Assembly (NCBI RefSeq): GCF_030815975.1
Contig: NZ_JAUSXL010000002.1
Span: 868,001-932,000 of the forward strand
Length of the DNA stretch: 64,000 nucleotides
Reading direction: 5' to 3'
Origin: Variovorax paradoxus
Lineage (GTDB): Bacteria > Pseudomonadota > Gammaproteobacteria > Burkholderiales > Burkholderiaceae_C
The number at the start of each line of letters is the position of its first letter. Position 1 is the stretch's first letter. The notes below the pieces were generated by a model, which did no database searches, was not told where the DNA came from, and saw nothing but the letters and a program-made list of their open reading frames with translations. Below, piece by piece: positions 45,064 through 54,222 of this stretch. The position numbers and the translations under genes are program-made.

Positions 45064-46026
45064 ATGAAGAAACTCATGGCGGCCGCGGCCGCCGGGATGC
45101 TGGCGCTCGCCGCGAGCGCCGCGCAGGCCCAGGATTGGCCCACCCGCCCGATCAGGATCATGGTCGGCTCCGCGCCCGGCGGCGGGACCGACGCGATGGC
45201 CCGCGCGGTGGCCGACCGGCTCGGCCCCTTGCTCAAGCAGCCGGTGGTGGTCGAGAACCGGCCCGGCGCTTCCAACACCCTGGCGGCCGATGCCACGGCC
45301 AAGTCGACAGACGGCCACACCATGGTGATGGGCGTGGTCACGGCCCATGCGATTGCGCCGCACCTGCTCAAGCTCAACTACGACGGCAACCGCGACCTGG
45401 TGCCGGTGGCCTTCGTCGGCGCCGTACCCAACGTGCTGGTGGTGAGCAACAGCGTGCCGGCCGACTCGGTGCAGGCGCTGGTCAAGCTCGCCAAGCAGGA
45501 GCCGGGCAAGCTCAACTACGCCACCAGCGGCTCAGGCAGCACGCAGCACATCGCGGCCGAGATGTTCAAGGACGCGGCGGGCGTCGACATCGCGCACGTG
45601 CCCTACAAGGGCAGCGGTCCGGCGCTGGTCGACCTGATCGGCGGCCAGGTGCAGTTGAGCTTCGACACCCTGCCCTCGGTGATCGGCCAGATCAGGAACG
45701 GCAAGGTCCGCGCACTCGCGGTGACCACTGCGAAGCGCAACGTGCAACTGCCCAACGTGCCGACCTTGGCCGAGGCCGGCGTGCCCGGCGTCGAGATGAG
45801 CGCCTGGTACGGCATCTACATGCCGGCCGGAGCGCCCAGGGCGGTGCAGGACAAGGTGCACGACGCGGTCAATCGGGTGCTCGCGATGCCTGAAACCCAA
45901 ACCCGACTGCAGGCCATCGGCGCCGAGACCACGCCCATGACCCAGGCGCAGTTCGCGCAGTTCCACGCCGCCGAATACAAGCGTTTCGGCGAGGTCATCA
46001 AGAAAAACCATATCCGCCTGGATTGA
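45064..46026 (+). CDS. Bug-family (TctC) periplasmic solute receptor
   Basis: A 320-residue receptor and first gene of the sugar-acid cluster. It has a signal peptide (MKKLMAAAAAGMLALAASAA, cleavage after AQAQ) and the Bug motifs DWPTRPIRIMVGSAPGGGTD, ENRPGASNTLAADATAK, HVPYKGSGPALVDLIGGQVQ and SFDTLPSVIGQIRNGKVRAL. It probably binds a sugar acid metabolised by the genes behind it. The gap to the PdxA-like gene is one base. GGAGACAAG precedes the ATG. Confidence 0.93.
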   Translation: MKKLMAAAAAGMLALAASAAQAQDWPTRPIRIMVGSAPGGGTDAMARAVADRLGPLLKQPVVVENRPGASNTLAADATAKSTDGHTMVMGVVTAHAIAPHLLKLNYDGNRDLVPVAFVGAVPNVLVVSNSVPADSVQALVKLAKQEPGKLNYATSGSGSTQHIAAEMFKDAAGVDIAHVPYKGSGPALVDLIGGQVQLSFDTLPSVIGQIRNGKVRALAVTTAKRNVQLPNVPTLAEAGVPGVEMSAWYGIYMPAGAPRAVQDKVHDAVNRVLAMPETQTRLQAIGAETTPMTQAQFAQFHAAEYKRFGEVIKKNHIRLD

Positions 46027-46027
46027 C

Positions 46028-47077
46028 ATGACGAAAACACCTTCTCTTCCCGTTGTCGCGCTCACGCTGGGCGACCCCGCCGGCATCGGCGCCGAACTGA
46101 TCGCCAGGCTGCTGGCCAAACCCGAGGCCGCCGCGCTGGCCAACATCGTGCTGATCGGCGACCGCTGGCTCTGGGACGAAGGTCAGCGCATCGCCGGCAC
46201 CTCTGTCGCCACCGACGAGGTGCGCTCGCTGGCCGAAGTGCGCGGCCGCGCCAGCACGGCGCGACCTGCATTCCTCGCCGTGCACAGCATCGATCCCGCG
46301 CTGGTGCAGCGCGGCCAGGCCGCAGCACCAGGCGGGCGCTCGGTGCTGCAGGTGCTCGACCGCTGCATGGACGCGACGCTGGCCGGCCAGGTCGACGCGA
46401 TCTGCTTCGCGCCGCTGAACAAGCACGCCATGAAGATCGGCGGCCTGCAGCACGAGGACGAGCTGCACCATTTCGCGCAGCACCTGGGCGTGAGCGGCTA
46501 TTTCTGCGAGTTCAATACCCTCGGCGAACTCTGGACCTCGCGCATCTCTTCGCATGTGCCGCTGAAGGACGTGGCCAGCTACCTGAGCGTCGAGCGCATC
46601 GAGCAAGCGGCTGAACTGATCTACCGCTCGCTGCTGGCCAACGGCGTGGCGCAGCCGAAGATTGCCGTCGCGGCCTTCAATCCGCACGGCGGCGACGGAG
46701 GCCTGTGCGGGCGCGAGGAGATCGACATCGTCATCCCGGCCGTGCAGGGACTGCAGGCGCGTGACTGGCCGACCGAGTCGCCCTTCCACGGCCCCTTCCC
46801 CGCCGACACCATCTTCCTGAAGGCGCAGGCGGGCGAGTACCAGGCCATCGTGACCATGTACCACGACCAGGGCCAGATCGCCATCAAGCTGATGGGATTC
46901 AGCCGCGGCGTCACGGTGCAGGGCGGGCTGCCAATTCCCATCACCACGCCGGCGCACGGCACGGCCTACGACATCGCGGGCCAGGGCAAGGCCAGTGTCG
47001 AAGCCATGTGGCAGGCCTTCCGCATCGCGAGCCGCATGGGGGTTGCGCACCGCCTCGCCAACCACGCATCCGCTTGA
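46028..47077 (+). CDS. PdxA-family dehydrogenase (PdxA2-like)
   Basis: A 349-residue NAD-dependent metal enzyme of the 4-hydroxythreonine-4-phosphate dehydrogenase family. Motifs are [53 protein letters not shown] and [15 protein letters not shown], with the three metal-binding histidines preserved. The position in a catabolic cluster points away from pyridoxal synthesis and toward the PdxA2 group, which oxidises 4-phospho-erythronate or threonate, or toward PdxA-fold diol dehydrogenases. No DUF1537-type kinase gene, the usual partner of PdxA2, is in the cluster, so the substrate is uncertain. Confidence 0.87.
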   Translation: MTKTPSLPVVALTLGDPAGIGAELIARLLAKPEAAALANIVLIGDRWLWDEGQRIAGTSVATDEVRSLAEVRGRASTARPAFLAVHSIDPALVQRGQAAAPGGRSVLQVLDRCMDATLAGQVDAICFAPLNKHAMKIGGLQHEDELHHFAQHLGVSGYFCEFNTLGELWTSRISSHVPLKDVASYLSVERIEQAAELIYRSLLANGVAQPKIAVAAFNPHGGDGGLCGREEIDIVIPAVQGLQARDWPTESPFHGPFPADTIFLKAQAGEYQAIVTMYHDQGQIAIKLMGFSRGVTVQGGLPIPITTPAHGTAYDIAGQGKASVEAMWQAFRIASRMGVAHRLANHASA

Positions 47078-47102
47078 ACCCCGCCAACTCCAGAGAGACA
47101 CC

Positions 47103-48275
47103 ATGAAGATCAAATCCGTCCGCGCCCGCGTTTTCGAGTGGAAGGGCAAGACCGTTCCGCCGCAGGGCAATTTCTGCTCCAACGCGATGGACCTGCTGTA
47201 CGCGCCGCAGGAAACCATGAGCACCTTCCGCTTCCATTCATGGACCGTGGTTGAGATCGAGACCGACGACGGCATCGTGGGCCTGGGCAACGTGGCGCTC
47301 GCGCCGACCATCGCCAAGGCGATCATCGACCAGTACCTCGCACCGCTGGTGATCGGCCACGACCCGTGGGACTACGAGTACCTGTGGCAGCGCATGTACC
47401 GCGCCACGCACGCCTGGGGCCGCAAGGGCGTAACCATGGCCGCGATCTCGGCGGTCGACCTCGCGATCTGGGACATCCTGGGCAAGTCGGTGAACAAGCC
47501 GGTGTTCAAGCTGCTCGGCGGCCGCACCAAGGAAAAGATTCCCTGCTACTACTCCAAGCTCTATCGCACCAACCTGAATGAAATGCAGGCCGAGGCGCAG
47601 AAGTTCCTGGACCAGGGTTTCACCGCGTTCAAGATGCGCTTCGGCTACGGCCCGGCGCACCTGCAGAAGGGCGTGGCGGAGAACCTGAAGTCGGTCGAGG
47701 CCGTGCGCGAAGTCATCGGCTACGACAACGACCTGATGCTCGAGTGCTACATGGGCTGGAACGTCGAGTACGCCAAGCGCATGCTGCCCAAACTCGAGAA
47801 GTTCGAGCCGCGCTGGCTCGAGGAACCGGTGATCGCCGACGACATCGACGGCTATGCCGAGCTGAACCAGCTGACCAGCATTCCGATCTCGGGCGGCGAG
47901 CACGAGTTCTCCCTCTACGGCTTCAAGCAGCTGCTGGACCGCAAGGCGGTCTCGGTGGTGCAGTACGACACCAACCGCGTCGGCGGCATCACGGCCGCGC
48001 ACAAGATCAACGCGCTGTGCGAGGCCTACAGCGTGCCGGTCATTCCGCACGCGGGCCAGATGCACAACTACCACCTGACCATGAGCACGCTGGCCTCGCC
48101 GATGGCTGAGTACTTCCCGATGCACGATGTGGAAGTGGGCAACGAGCTGTTCTATTACATCTTCGACGGCGAGCCTGTGGCCGAGAACGGCTTCCTGCAG
48201 CTCGACGACAACAAGCCGGGCCTCGGCCTCACGCTCAAGACCGAGCACCTCGAGGACTTCAACATCGTCGAATGA
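47103..48275 (+). CDS. Enolase-superfamily sugar-acid dehydratase, RhmD-like
   Basis: A 390-residue member of the mandelate racemase/muconate lactonizing group. The barrel residues can be followed: [11 protein letters not shown] (Lys motif), [14 protein letters not shown] and RWLEEPV (metal acids), SGGEHEF (third metal Glu), QYDTNRVGG, and HAGQMHNYH (catalytic His). The pattern is closest to L-rhamnonate/L-lyxonate-type dehydratases, which dehydrate an aldonate to a 2-keto-3-deoxy acid. It is followed by a second, unrelated dehydratase gene with an ATGA overlap. The exact substrate is not decidable from sequence. Confidence 0.87.
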   Translation: MKIKSVRARVFEWKGKTVPPQGNFCSNAMDLLYAPQETMSTFRFHSWTVVEIETDDGIVGLGNVALAPTIAKAIIDQYLAPLVIGHDPWDYEYLWQRMYRATHAWGRKGVTMAAISAVDLAIWDILGKSVNKPVFKLLGGRTKEKIPCYYSKLYRTNLNEMQAEAQKFLDQGFTAFKMRFGYGPAHLQKGVAENLKSVEAVREVIGYDNDLMLECYMGWNVEYAKRMLPKLEKFEPRWLEEPVIADDIDGYAELNQLTSIPISGGEHEFSLYGFKQLLDRKAVSVVQYDTNRVGGITAAHKINALCEAYSVPVIPHAGQMHNYHLTMSTLASPMAEYFPMHDVEVGNELFYYIFDGEPVAENGFLQLDDNKPGLGLTLKTEHLEDFNIVE

Positions 48276-49834
48276 CGCTGGCTGCCATGCTGTCCTCGAT
48301 GTTCCAGCCGAACGCACGCGTGATACGCCTGCATGCCGAAGACGATGTCGTGATCTCGCTCGACCAGCTGGTCTCGGGCACGCACATCGAAAGCGAAGGC
48401 ATCGCCGTGGCAGGTCTGATACCGCCGGGCCACAAGATGGCCACGCGTGCGATCGAGCCGGGCGCGGCCGTGCGCCGCTACGGGCAGATCATTGGCTTTG
48501 CGAGCCAGCCGATCCGTGCGGGACAGCATGTGCATACGCACAACCTCGCGATGGGCGACTTCACGCGCGACCATGCGCATGCGGCCGATGCGCGCCCGAC
48601 GGCGCGCGCCGCCGAGCCTGCGACCTTCGAAGGCATCGTGCGCGAAGACGGCCGCGTCGCCACGCGCAACTACATCGGCATATTGACCTCGGTGAACTGC
48701 TCGGCCACAGTGGCGCGCGCCATTGCCGACCGCTTCCGGCGCGACATCCATCCCGAGATGCTGGCGCCGTTCCCGAACATCGACGGCGTGGTGGCGCTCA
48801 CGCACGGCGCCGGCTGCGCGGTTGACCCGCAAGGCGAAGGCCTCGCGATCCTGCAGCGCACGCTGGGCGGCTACGCCTGCCATCCCAACTTTGCGGGCGT
48901 GCTGGTCATCGGCCTGGGCTGCGAGACCAACCAGGTTTCCACCCTGCTCGCCACGCAAGGCCTGACCGACAGCACCCGCCTGCACAGCTTCACGATCCAG
49001 GACACGGGCGGCACCACGCGCACCGTCGCCCGCGGCATCGAGCTGGTCCGGGAGATGCTGCCGCAGGCCAACGCCGTGAAGCGGCAGACTGTGCCCGCGA
49101 GCCACCTGGTGGTCGGCCTGCAGTGCGGAGGATCCGACGGCTACTCGGGCATATCGGCCAACCCGGTGCTCGGCGCGGCGGTAGATTTGCTGGTGCAGCA
49201 TGGCGGCACGGCGATCCTGTCGGAAACGCCGGAAATCTATGGCGCAGAGCACCTGCTGACGCGACGGGCACAAACGCCCGAGATCGGTCGCAAGCTGGTC
49301 GAGCGCATCCGCTGGTGGGAAGCCTACTGCGCGCGCAACGGCGCGGCGATGGACAACAACCCTTCGGCCGGCAACAAGGCGGGCGGCCTCACCACCGTGC
49401 TCGAGAAGTCGCTGGGCGGCATCGCCAAGGCCGGCTCGACCAACCTGGTGGACGTCTATGAGTATGCGCAGCCGGTGAAGGCCCGCGGCCTGGTGTTCAT
49501 GGACACGCCCGGCTACGACCCGATCTCCGCCACCGGCCAGGTCGCGGGCGGCGCCAACCTGATCTGCTTCACCACCGGACGCGGCTCGGCCTATGGCTGC
49601 GCGCCGTCGCCTTCCTTCAAGCTCGCCACCAACACCGCACTGTGGCAACGGCAATCCGACGACATGGACCTCAACTGCGGCGAGGTGCTCGACGGCACGC
49701 AGGGCATCGAGGAACTCGGCGCCCGCCTGTTCCGCATGCTCCTGGCCACCGCCTCGGGCCAACCTTCGCGCAGCGAACTCCATGGCTATGGACAGCAGGA
49801 GTTCGTGCCCTGGCAAATCAGCGTGGTCACCTGA
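48272..49834 (+). CDS. UxaA/GarD-family sugar-acid dehydratase
   Basis: A 520-residue full-length member of the altronate/galactarate dehydratase family. An N-terminal SAF-like part ([32 protein letters not shown]) is joined to the catalytic domain with [40 protein letters not shown] and [16 protein letters not shown]. The length and CGGSD motif resemble E. coli GarD, an Fe-dependent galactarate dehydratase. The ATG overlaps the stop of the RhmD-like gene. With the keto-deoxy-acid dehydratase and aldehyde dehydrogenase that follow, an aldarate or aldonate to 2-oxoglutarate route is plausible. Confidence 0.9.
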   Translation: MTLAAMLSSMFQPNARVIRLHAEDDVVISLDQLVSGTHIESEGIAVAGLIPPGHKMATRAIEPGAAVRRYGQIIGFASQPIRAGQHVHTHNLAMGDFTRDHAHAADARPTARAAEPATFEGIVREDGRVATRNYIGILTSVNCSATVARAIADRFRRDIHPEMLAPFPNIDGVVALTHGAGCAVDPQGEGLAILQRTLGGYACHPNFAGVLVIGLGCETNQVSTLLATQGLTDSTRLHSFTIQDTGGTTRTVARGIELVREMLPQANAVKRQTVPASHLVVGLQCGGSDGYSGISANPVLGAAVDLLVQHGGTAILSETPEIYGAEHLLTRRAQTPEIGRKLVERIRWWEAYCARNGAAMDNNPSAGNKAGGLTTVLEKSLGGIAKAGSTNLVDVYEYAQPVKARGLVFMDTPGYDPISATGQVAGGANLICFTTGRGSAYGCAPSPSFKLATNTALWQRQSDDMDLNCGEVLDGTQGIEELGARLFRMLLATASGQPSRSELHGYGQQEFVPWQISVVT

Positions 49835-49857
49835 CGCGCAACTTCTTTCACGACACC

Positions 49858-50787
49858 ATGACAACCACTCGCCCCACCCGCTTTCGCGGCATCTTCCCCG
49901 TCGTTCCGACGCCCTTCACCGAAAACGGCGAACTCGATCTCGAAAGCCAGAAGCGCTGCGTCGATTTCATGATCGACGCGGGCTCCGACGGTCTGTGCAT
50001 TCTGGCCAACTTCTCCGAGCAGTTCCTGCTGTCGGACGAGGAGCGCGAGGTGCTCACGCGCACGGTGCTCGAGCACGTCGCGGGCCGCGTGCCGGTGATC
50101 GTCACCACCACGCACTTCAGCACCGCGGTGTGCGCCGAGCGCAGCCGCCGCGCGCAGGCCATGGGCGCCGCCATGCTGATGGTGATGCCGCCCTATCACG
50201 GCGCCACCTTCCGCGTGCCCGAGCCGCAGATCCACGATTTCTATGCGCGCCTGTCCGACGCGGTGGACATTCCCATCATGGTTCAGGACGCACCGGCCGC
50301 CGGCACTCCGCTCTCGGCCGCGTTCCTCGCAAAGATGGCGCGCGAGATCGAGCATGTCGCGTACTTCAAGATCGAGACGGCCGGTGCCGCATCGAAGCTG
50401 CGCGAACTGATCCGCCTGGGCGGCGATGCGGTCGAAGGCCCGTGGGACGGCGAGGAAGCGATCACGCTGATGCCCGACCTCGATGCCGGCGCCACCGGTT
50501 CGATGACTGGCGGCGGCTATCCCGACGGCATCCGCCCGATCATCGAGGCGCACCGCGCGGGCGACCGCGACAAGGCCTTTGCGCTCTACCAGCGCTGGCT
50601 GCCGCTCATCAACCACGAGAACCGCCAGTCCGGCTTCCTCGCGGCCAAGGCGCTGATGAAGGAAGGCGGCGTGATCGCCTGCGAAGCGCCCCGCCACCCC
50701 TGGCCCGCGATGCACCCGGAAACCCGCAAGGGCCTGATCGAGACCGCGCGGCGGCTCGATCCGCTGGTACTGCGCTGGGCACGCTGA
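49858..50787 (+). CDS. 2-keto-3-deoxy-acid dehydratase (DapA fold), copy 2
   Basis: A 309-residue near-duplicate of the enzyme at 13492-14409 (about 90 percent identical by eye), with the same Schiff-base segment AYFKIETAGAASK and GGYPDGIRPIIEAHRAG. It should turn a 2-keto-3-deoxy pentonate, or the 5-keto-4-deoxy hexarate made by a GarD-type dehydratase, into 2-oxoglutarate semialdehyde. It lies 23 bases after the GarD-like gene and 13 bases before its aldehyde dehydrogenase. The two copies are in opposite orientation 36 kb apart. Confidence 0.87.
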   Translation: MTTTRPTRFRGIFPVVPTPFTENGELDLESQKRCVDFMIDAGSDGLCILANFSEQFLLSDEEREVLTRTVLEHVAGRVPVIVTTTHFSTAVCAERSRRAQAMGAAMLMVMPPYHGATFRVPEPQIHDFYARLSDAVDIPIMVQDAPAAGTPLSAAFLAKMAREIEHVAYFKIETAGAASKLRELIRLGGDAVEGPWDGEEAITLMPDLDAGATGSMTGGGYPDGIRPIIEAHRAGDRDKAFALYQRWLPLINHENRQSGFLAAKALMKEGGVIACEAPRHPWPAMHPETRKGLIETARRLDPLVLRWAR

Positions 50788-50800
50788 ACAAAAGACCCTC

Positions 50801-52240
50801 ATGCAAAACTTCGACAACCTGATCGGCGGCGAATGGCGTGCCGGCGCAAGCTACAGCCCCAACGTCAATCCCAGCAACCTGTCCGACGTGCTGGGCCAAT
50901 ACGCGCAGGGCAGCGCCGCCGATGTCGAGGCCGCCGTGGCCGCCGCCACCGCTGCCTTCCCGGCCTGGGCCACCGGCAGCATCCAGGCGCGCTCCGACGC
51001 GCTCGACAAGATCGGCACCGAGATCCTCGCGCGCAAGGAAGAGCTCGGCACCCTGCTCGCGCGTGAAGAAGGCAAGACAAAAGCCGAAGGCATCGGCGAG
51101 GCCACCCGCTCCGGCCAGATATTCAAGTTCTTCGCCGGCGAATGCCTGCGCCTGGCGGGCGAGCTGCTGCCCTCGGTGCGCCCGAACATCGGCGTGGAAA
51201 TCACGCGCGAGCCGGTCGGCGTGGTCGGCCTCATCACGCCCTGGAACTTTCCCATCGCGATTCCCGCCTGGAAGATCGCGCCGGCGCTGGCCTTCGGCAA
51301 CTGCGTGGTCCTCAAGCCCGCCGACCTCGTGCCGGGCTGCGCCTGGGCGCTGTCCGAAATCATCAGCCGCTCGGGCATCCCGGCGGGCGTGTTCAACCTG
51401 GTGATGGGCCGCGGCAGTGTGATCGGCGAGGCGCTGGTCAACCACCCCGGCATCCATGCGATCAGCTTCACCGGCTCGGTCGGCGTGGGCCGCAACATCG
51501 CGGTGCAGTGCGTCACCAAGCACAAGAAGGTGCAGCTCGAAATGGGCGGCAAGAACCCGCAGGTGATCCTGGACGACGCCGACCTGGCGCAGGCCGTGGA
51601 GCTCAGCGTGCAGAGCGCGTTCTACTCCACCGGCCAGCGCTGCACGGCCTCCAGCCGGCTCATCGTGACCGAAGGCATCTACCCGAAGTTCATCGAGGCC
51701 ATGAAGGCGCGCATGGCCAAGATCAAGGTCGGCGATGCGCTGGCGCAGGGCACAGACGTGGGCCCGGTCTCGTCCAAGTCGCAGCTGGACCAGGACATGG
51801 AATACATCGCCATCGGCAAGGGCGAGGGCGCCACGCTGGCGGCCGGCGGCGAGCTGCTGAAGCTGGAGACCGACGGCTACTACATGTCGCCGGCGCTCTT
51901 CAGCGAATCGGCGGCGGCCATGCGCATCAACAAGGAAGAGATCTTCGGCCCGGTTGCGAGCGTGATCCGCGTGAAGAACTACGAAGAGGCGCTGGCCACG
52001 GCCAACGACACGGAATTCGGCCTCTCGGCCGGCATTGCGACCACGAGCCTGAAGTACGCCACGCACTTCAAGCGCCACAGCCAGGCCGGCATGGTGATGG
52101 TGAACCTGCCGACCGCGGGCGTGGACTACCACGTGCCGTTCGGCGGGCGCAAGGGCAGCAGCTACGGGCCGCGCGAGCAGGGCAAGTATGCGCAGGAGTT
52201 CTTCACCACGGTGAAGACGGCGTACACCGCTAGGGGCTGA
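50801..52240 (+). CDS. Aldehyde dehydrogenase, probably 2-oxoglutarate semialdehyde dehydrogenase, copy 2
   Basis: A 479-residue NAD(P)+-dependent aldehyde dehydrogenase paralogous to the one at 24822. Motifs are GLITPWNFPIAIPAWKIAPA, ISFTGSVGVGRNIAVQ, LEMGGKNPQVILDDADLAQ and the catalytic Cys in STGQRCTASSRL. It directly follows the keto-deoxy-acid dehydratase, so its substrate should be 2-oxoglutarate semialdehyde. The ATG at 50801 is clear. The b561-like gene follows after five bases. Confidence 0.92.
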   Translation: MQNFDNLIGGEWRAGASYSPNVNPSNLSDVLGQYAQGSAADVEAAVAAATAAFPAWATGSIQARSDALDKIGTEILARKEELGTLLAREEGKTKAEGIGEATRSGQIFKFFAGECLRLAGELLPSVRPNIGVEITREPVGVVGLITPWNFPIAIPAWKIAPALAFGNCVVLKPADLVPGCAWALSEIISRSGIPAGVFNLVMGRGSVIGEALVNHPGIHAISFTGSVGVGRNIAVQCVTKHKKVQLEMGGKNPQVILDDADLAQAVELSVQSAFYSTGQRCTASSRLIVTEGIYPKFIEAMKARMAKIKVGDALAQGTDVGPVSSKSQLDQDMEYIAIGKGEGATLAAGGELLKLETDGYYMSPALFSESAAAMRINKEEIFGPVASVIRVKNYEEALATANDTEFGLSAGIATTSLKYATHFKRHSQAGMVMVNLPTAGVDYHVPFGGRKGSSYGPREQGKYAQEFFTTVKTAYTARG

Positions 52241-52245
52241 AAGAC

Positions 52246-53055
52246 ATGACGCAGCGTTCTGCATGCTTCGTCGCGCTCACGGGCTTGCTGGTCATGCCGG
52301 CAGTCGCTCATGCGGCACCGGCGCAGCCATGGGACTGGCTGTTGACGCCGCTCTCCGGTGCCAGCGAACACCACATAGCCGGGCGAATGGTCTGGCATGC
52401 ACGGCTGATGGTGCTCGGCTGGGGCACTCTCCTGCCACTCGGCGCATTGGCGGCGCGCTTCTTCAAGATCGTGCCCGGGCAGGACTGGCCGCAGCAGCTC
52501 GATCACAAGGCGTGGTGGCATGCCCATCGTGTGTTGCAGTACGCCGGCGTGCTGGCCATGACCGCCGGCCTCGTACTCGCGTGGGGGCTCGGCAATAGGC
52601 ACGGTATCGCGGCACAGGTGCATGCGTGGCTCGGCTGGAGCCTGTGCCTCGCGGGATGGATACAGGTCGCTGGCGGCCTGCTGCGCGGCGGCAAGGGCGG
52701 CCCTACCGATGACCAGCTTCGCGGTGACCACTACGACATGACTCGCCGGCGCATCGGCTTCGAGCGCCTGCACAAATCGCTGGGCTGGCTGGCGATCGCC
52801 CTGGCGGTGATGACCATTGCTCTCGGGCTCATCGCAGCCGATGCACCGCGCTGGATGGCCGTTGTTCTGGCCCTCTGGTGGAGTGCCTTCGTTGCGGTAT
52901 TCGTCTGGTTGCAACGCCAGGGCCGCTGTATCGACACCTACCAGGCCATCTGGGGACCGAGCGCCATGCACCCGGGAAACCGGCAGCCCGTCGTGGGCTG
53001 GGGCGTGCGCCGCTACACGGCGGCGGCCTGGCGCGCACGCTTCGGCCCGCCCTGA
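52246..53055 (+). CDS. Cytochrome b561-like membrane protein
   Basis: A 269-residue protein with an N-terminal signal-like helix (ending AVAHAAPA) and about five further hydrophobic segments. Helix histidines in MVWHARLMVLGWG, WWHAHRVLQYAGV, QVHAWLGWSLCLAG and FERLHKSLGW are placed as heme ligands in b561-type cytochromes. It would transfer electrons across or into the inner membrane. Its place inside a sugar-acid gene cluster, between an aldehyde dehydrogenase and an ABC ATPase, is unusual; it might serve a membrane sugar dehydrogenase encoded elsewhere. Confidence 0.78.
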   Translation: MTQRSACFVALTGLLVMPAVAHAAPAQPWDWLLTPLSGASEHHIAGRMVWHARLMVLGWGTLLPLGALAARFFKIVPGQDWPQQLDHKAWWHAHRVLQYAGVLAMTAGLVLAWGLGNRHGIAAQVHAWLGWSLCLAGWIQVAGGLLRGGKGGPTDDQLRGDHYDMTRRRIGFERLHKSLGWLAIALAVMTIALGLIAADAPRWMAVVLALWWSAFVAVFVWLQRQGRCIDTYQAIWGPSAMHPGNRQPVVGWGVRRYTAAAWRARFGPP

Positions 53056-53094
53056 CCCTTCCGCCACCAAAAAAACGAACTTCAAGGAGACACG

Positions 53095-54187
53095 ATGTCA
53101 GGACTGGAATTGAACAACGTGGTCAAGCGCTTCGGCGAGGTGACCGTAGTGCAGCAGATGGACCTCAGCATCGACGATGGCGAGTTCGTCGTGCTGCTGG
53201 GTGAATCGGGCTGCGGGAAGAGCACCACGCTGCGCATGATCGCCGGGCTCGAAGAGGTCAGCGAAGGACACATCACCATCGGCGGGCGCGACGTCACACG
53301 CGTGGCGCCGATGGCACGCGACATCGCGATGGTGTTTCAGAACTACGCGCTGTACCCGCACATGGATGTCGGCACGAACATGTCGTTCGCGTTGCGCCTG
53401 GCGGGCCGGCCCAAGGCGGAGATCGACGACAAGGTGACGGCAGCCGCCAAGGTGCTGAACATCGGGCACCTGCTCGCGCGCAAGCCCAAGGAACTCTCGG
53501 GCGGGCAGCGCCAGCGCGTGGCGATCGGCCGCGCGATCGTGCGGGAGCCCAAGGTCTTCCTGTTCGATGAACCGCTGTCGAACCTGGACGCCAAGCTGCG
53601 CGGCCACATGCGCGCCGAGCTCGCGCTACTGCACGAGCGGCTGGGCAAGACCACGGTCTATGTGACGCACGACCAGATCGAGGCGATGACCTTGGCCTCG
53701 CGCATCGTGATCTTCGACAAGGGCCGCATCCAGCAGGTGGGCCCGCCGTCGGAAGTGTTCACTCGGCCGGCGAGCCTGTTCGTGGCGGGCTTCATCGGCA
53801 CGCCGACCATGAATTTCTTCAAGGCCCGCTATGTCGAGGAAGGCGGCCGGCGCCTGTTGCGCGGCGAAGGCTTCGCCTGGCAGCCGCCCGCATGGCTGGC
53901 GGCCAATCCGCCCGGCCCCGAGCAGGGCCTGACGCTGGGCCTGCGCCCCGCAGGCGCTGCGCGCCAGCCCGGACGCGGCATGGCTGACCGTCAAGGTGGA
54001 CGTAGTGGAGTACCTGGGCACCGAAAGCCAGGTCGTCGGCCACATGGCCACGCCGTCGGGCCAGCGCGTGGCAGCAATGCTTCCCGGCGATGCCCACGCG
54101 CTGCTGCACCACGACGTGGCCCTCGGCTTCGACAGCGAAGACCTGCACGTTTTCGACAGCGGCAGCGGGCGCTCCTTGCGCCGCTGA
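53095..54187 (+). pseudogene. CUT1-type sugar ABC transporter ATPase (UgpC/MalK family), frameshifted
   Basis: About 363 residues after frame repair. The ATPase domain is intact: Walker [29 protein letters not shown], Walker [12 protein letters not shown] and [16 protein letters not shown]. In the regulatory C-terminal part a CCCC at 53946-53949 stands where CCC is expected (LGLRP followed by QAL). After it the correct frame continues as [20 protein letters not shown] to TGA 54187, while the uncorrected frame runs by chance into the next gene. AAGGAG precedes the ATG. Real mutation or homopolymer error; the catalytic core would survive either way. Confidence 0.85.
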
Positions 54188-54222
54188 TTTCGCCCCACCC
54201 ATCGACAAACAGGGAGACAGTC

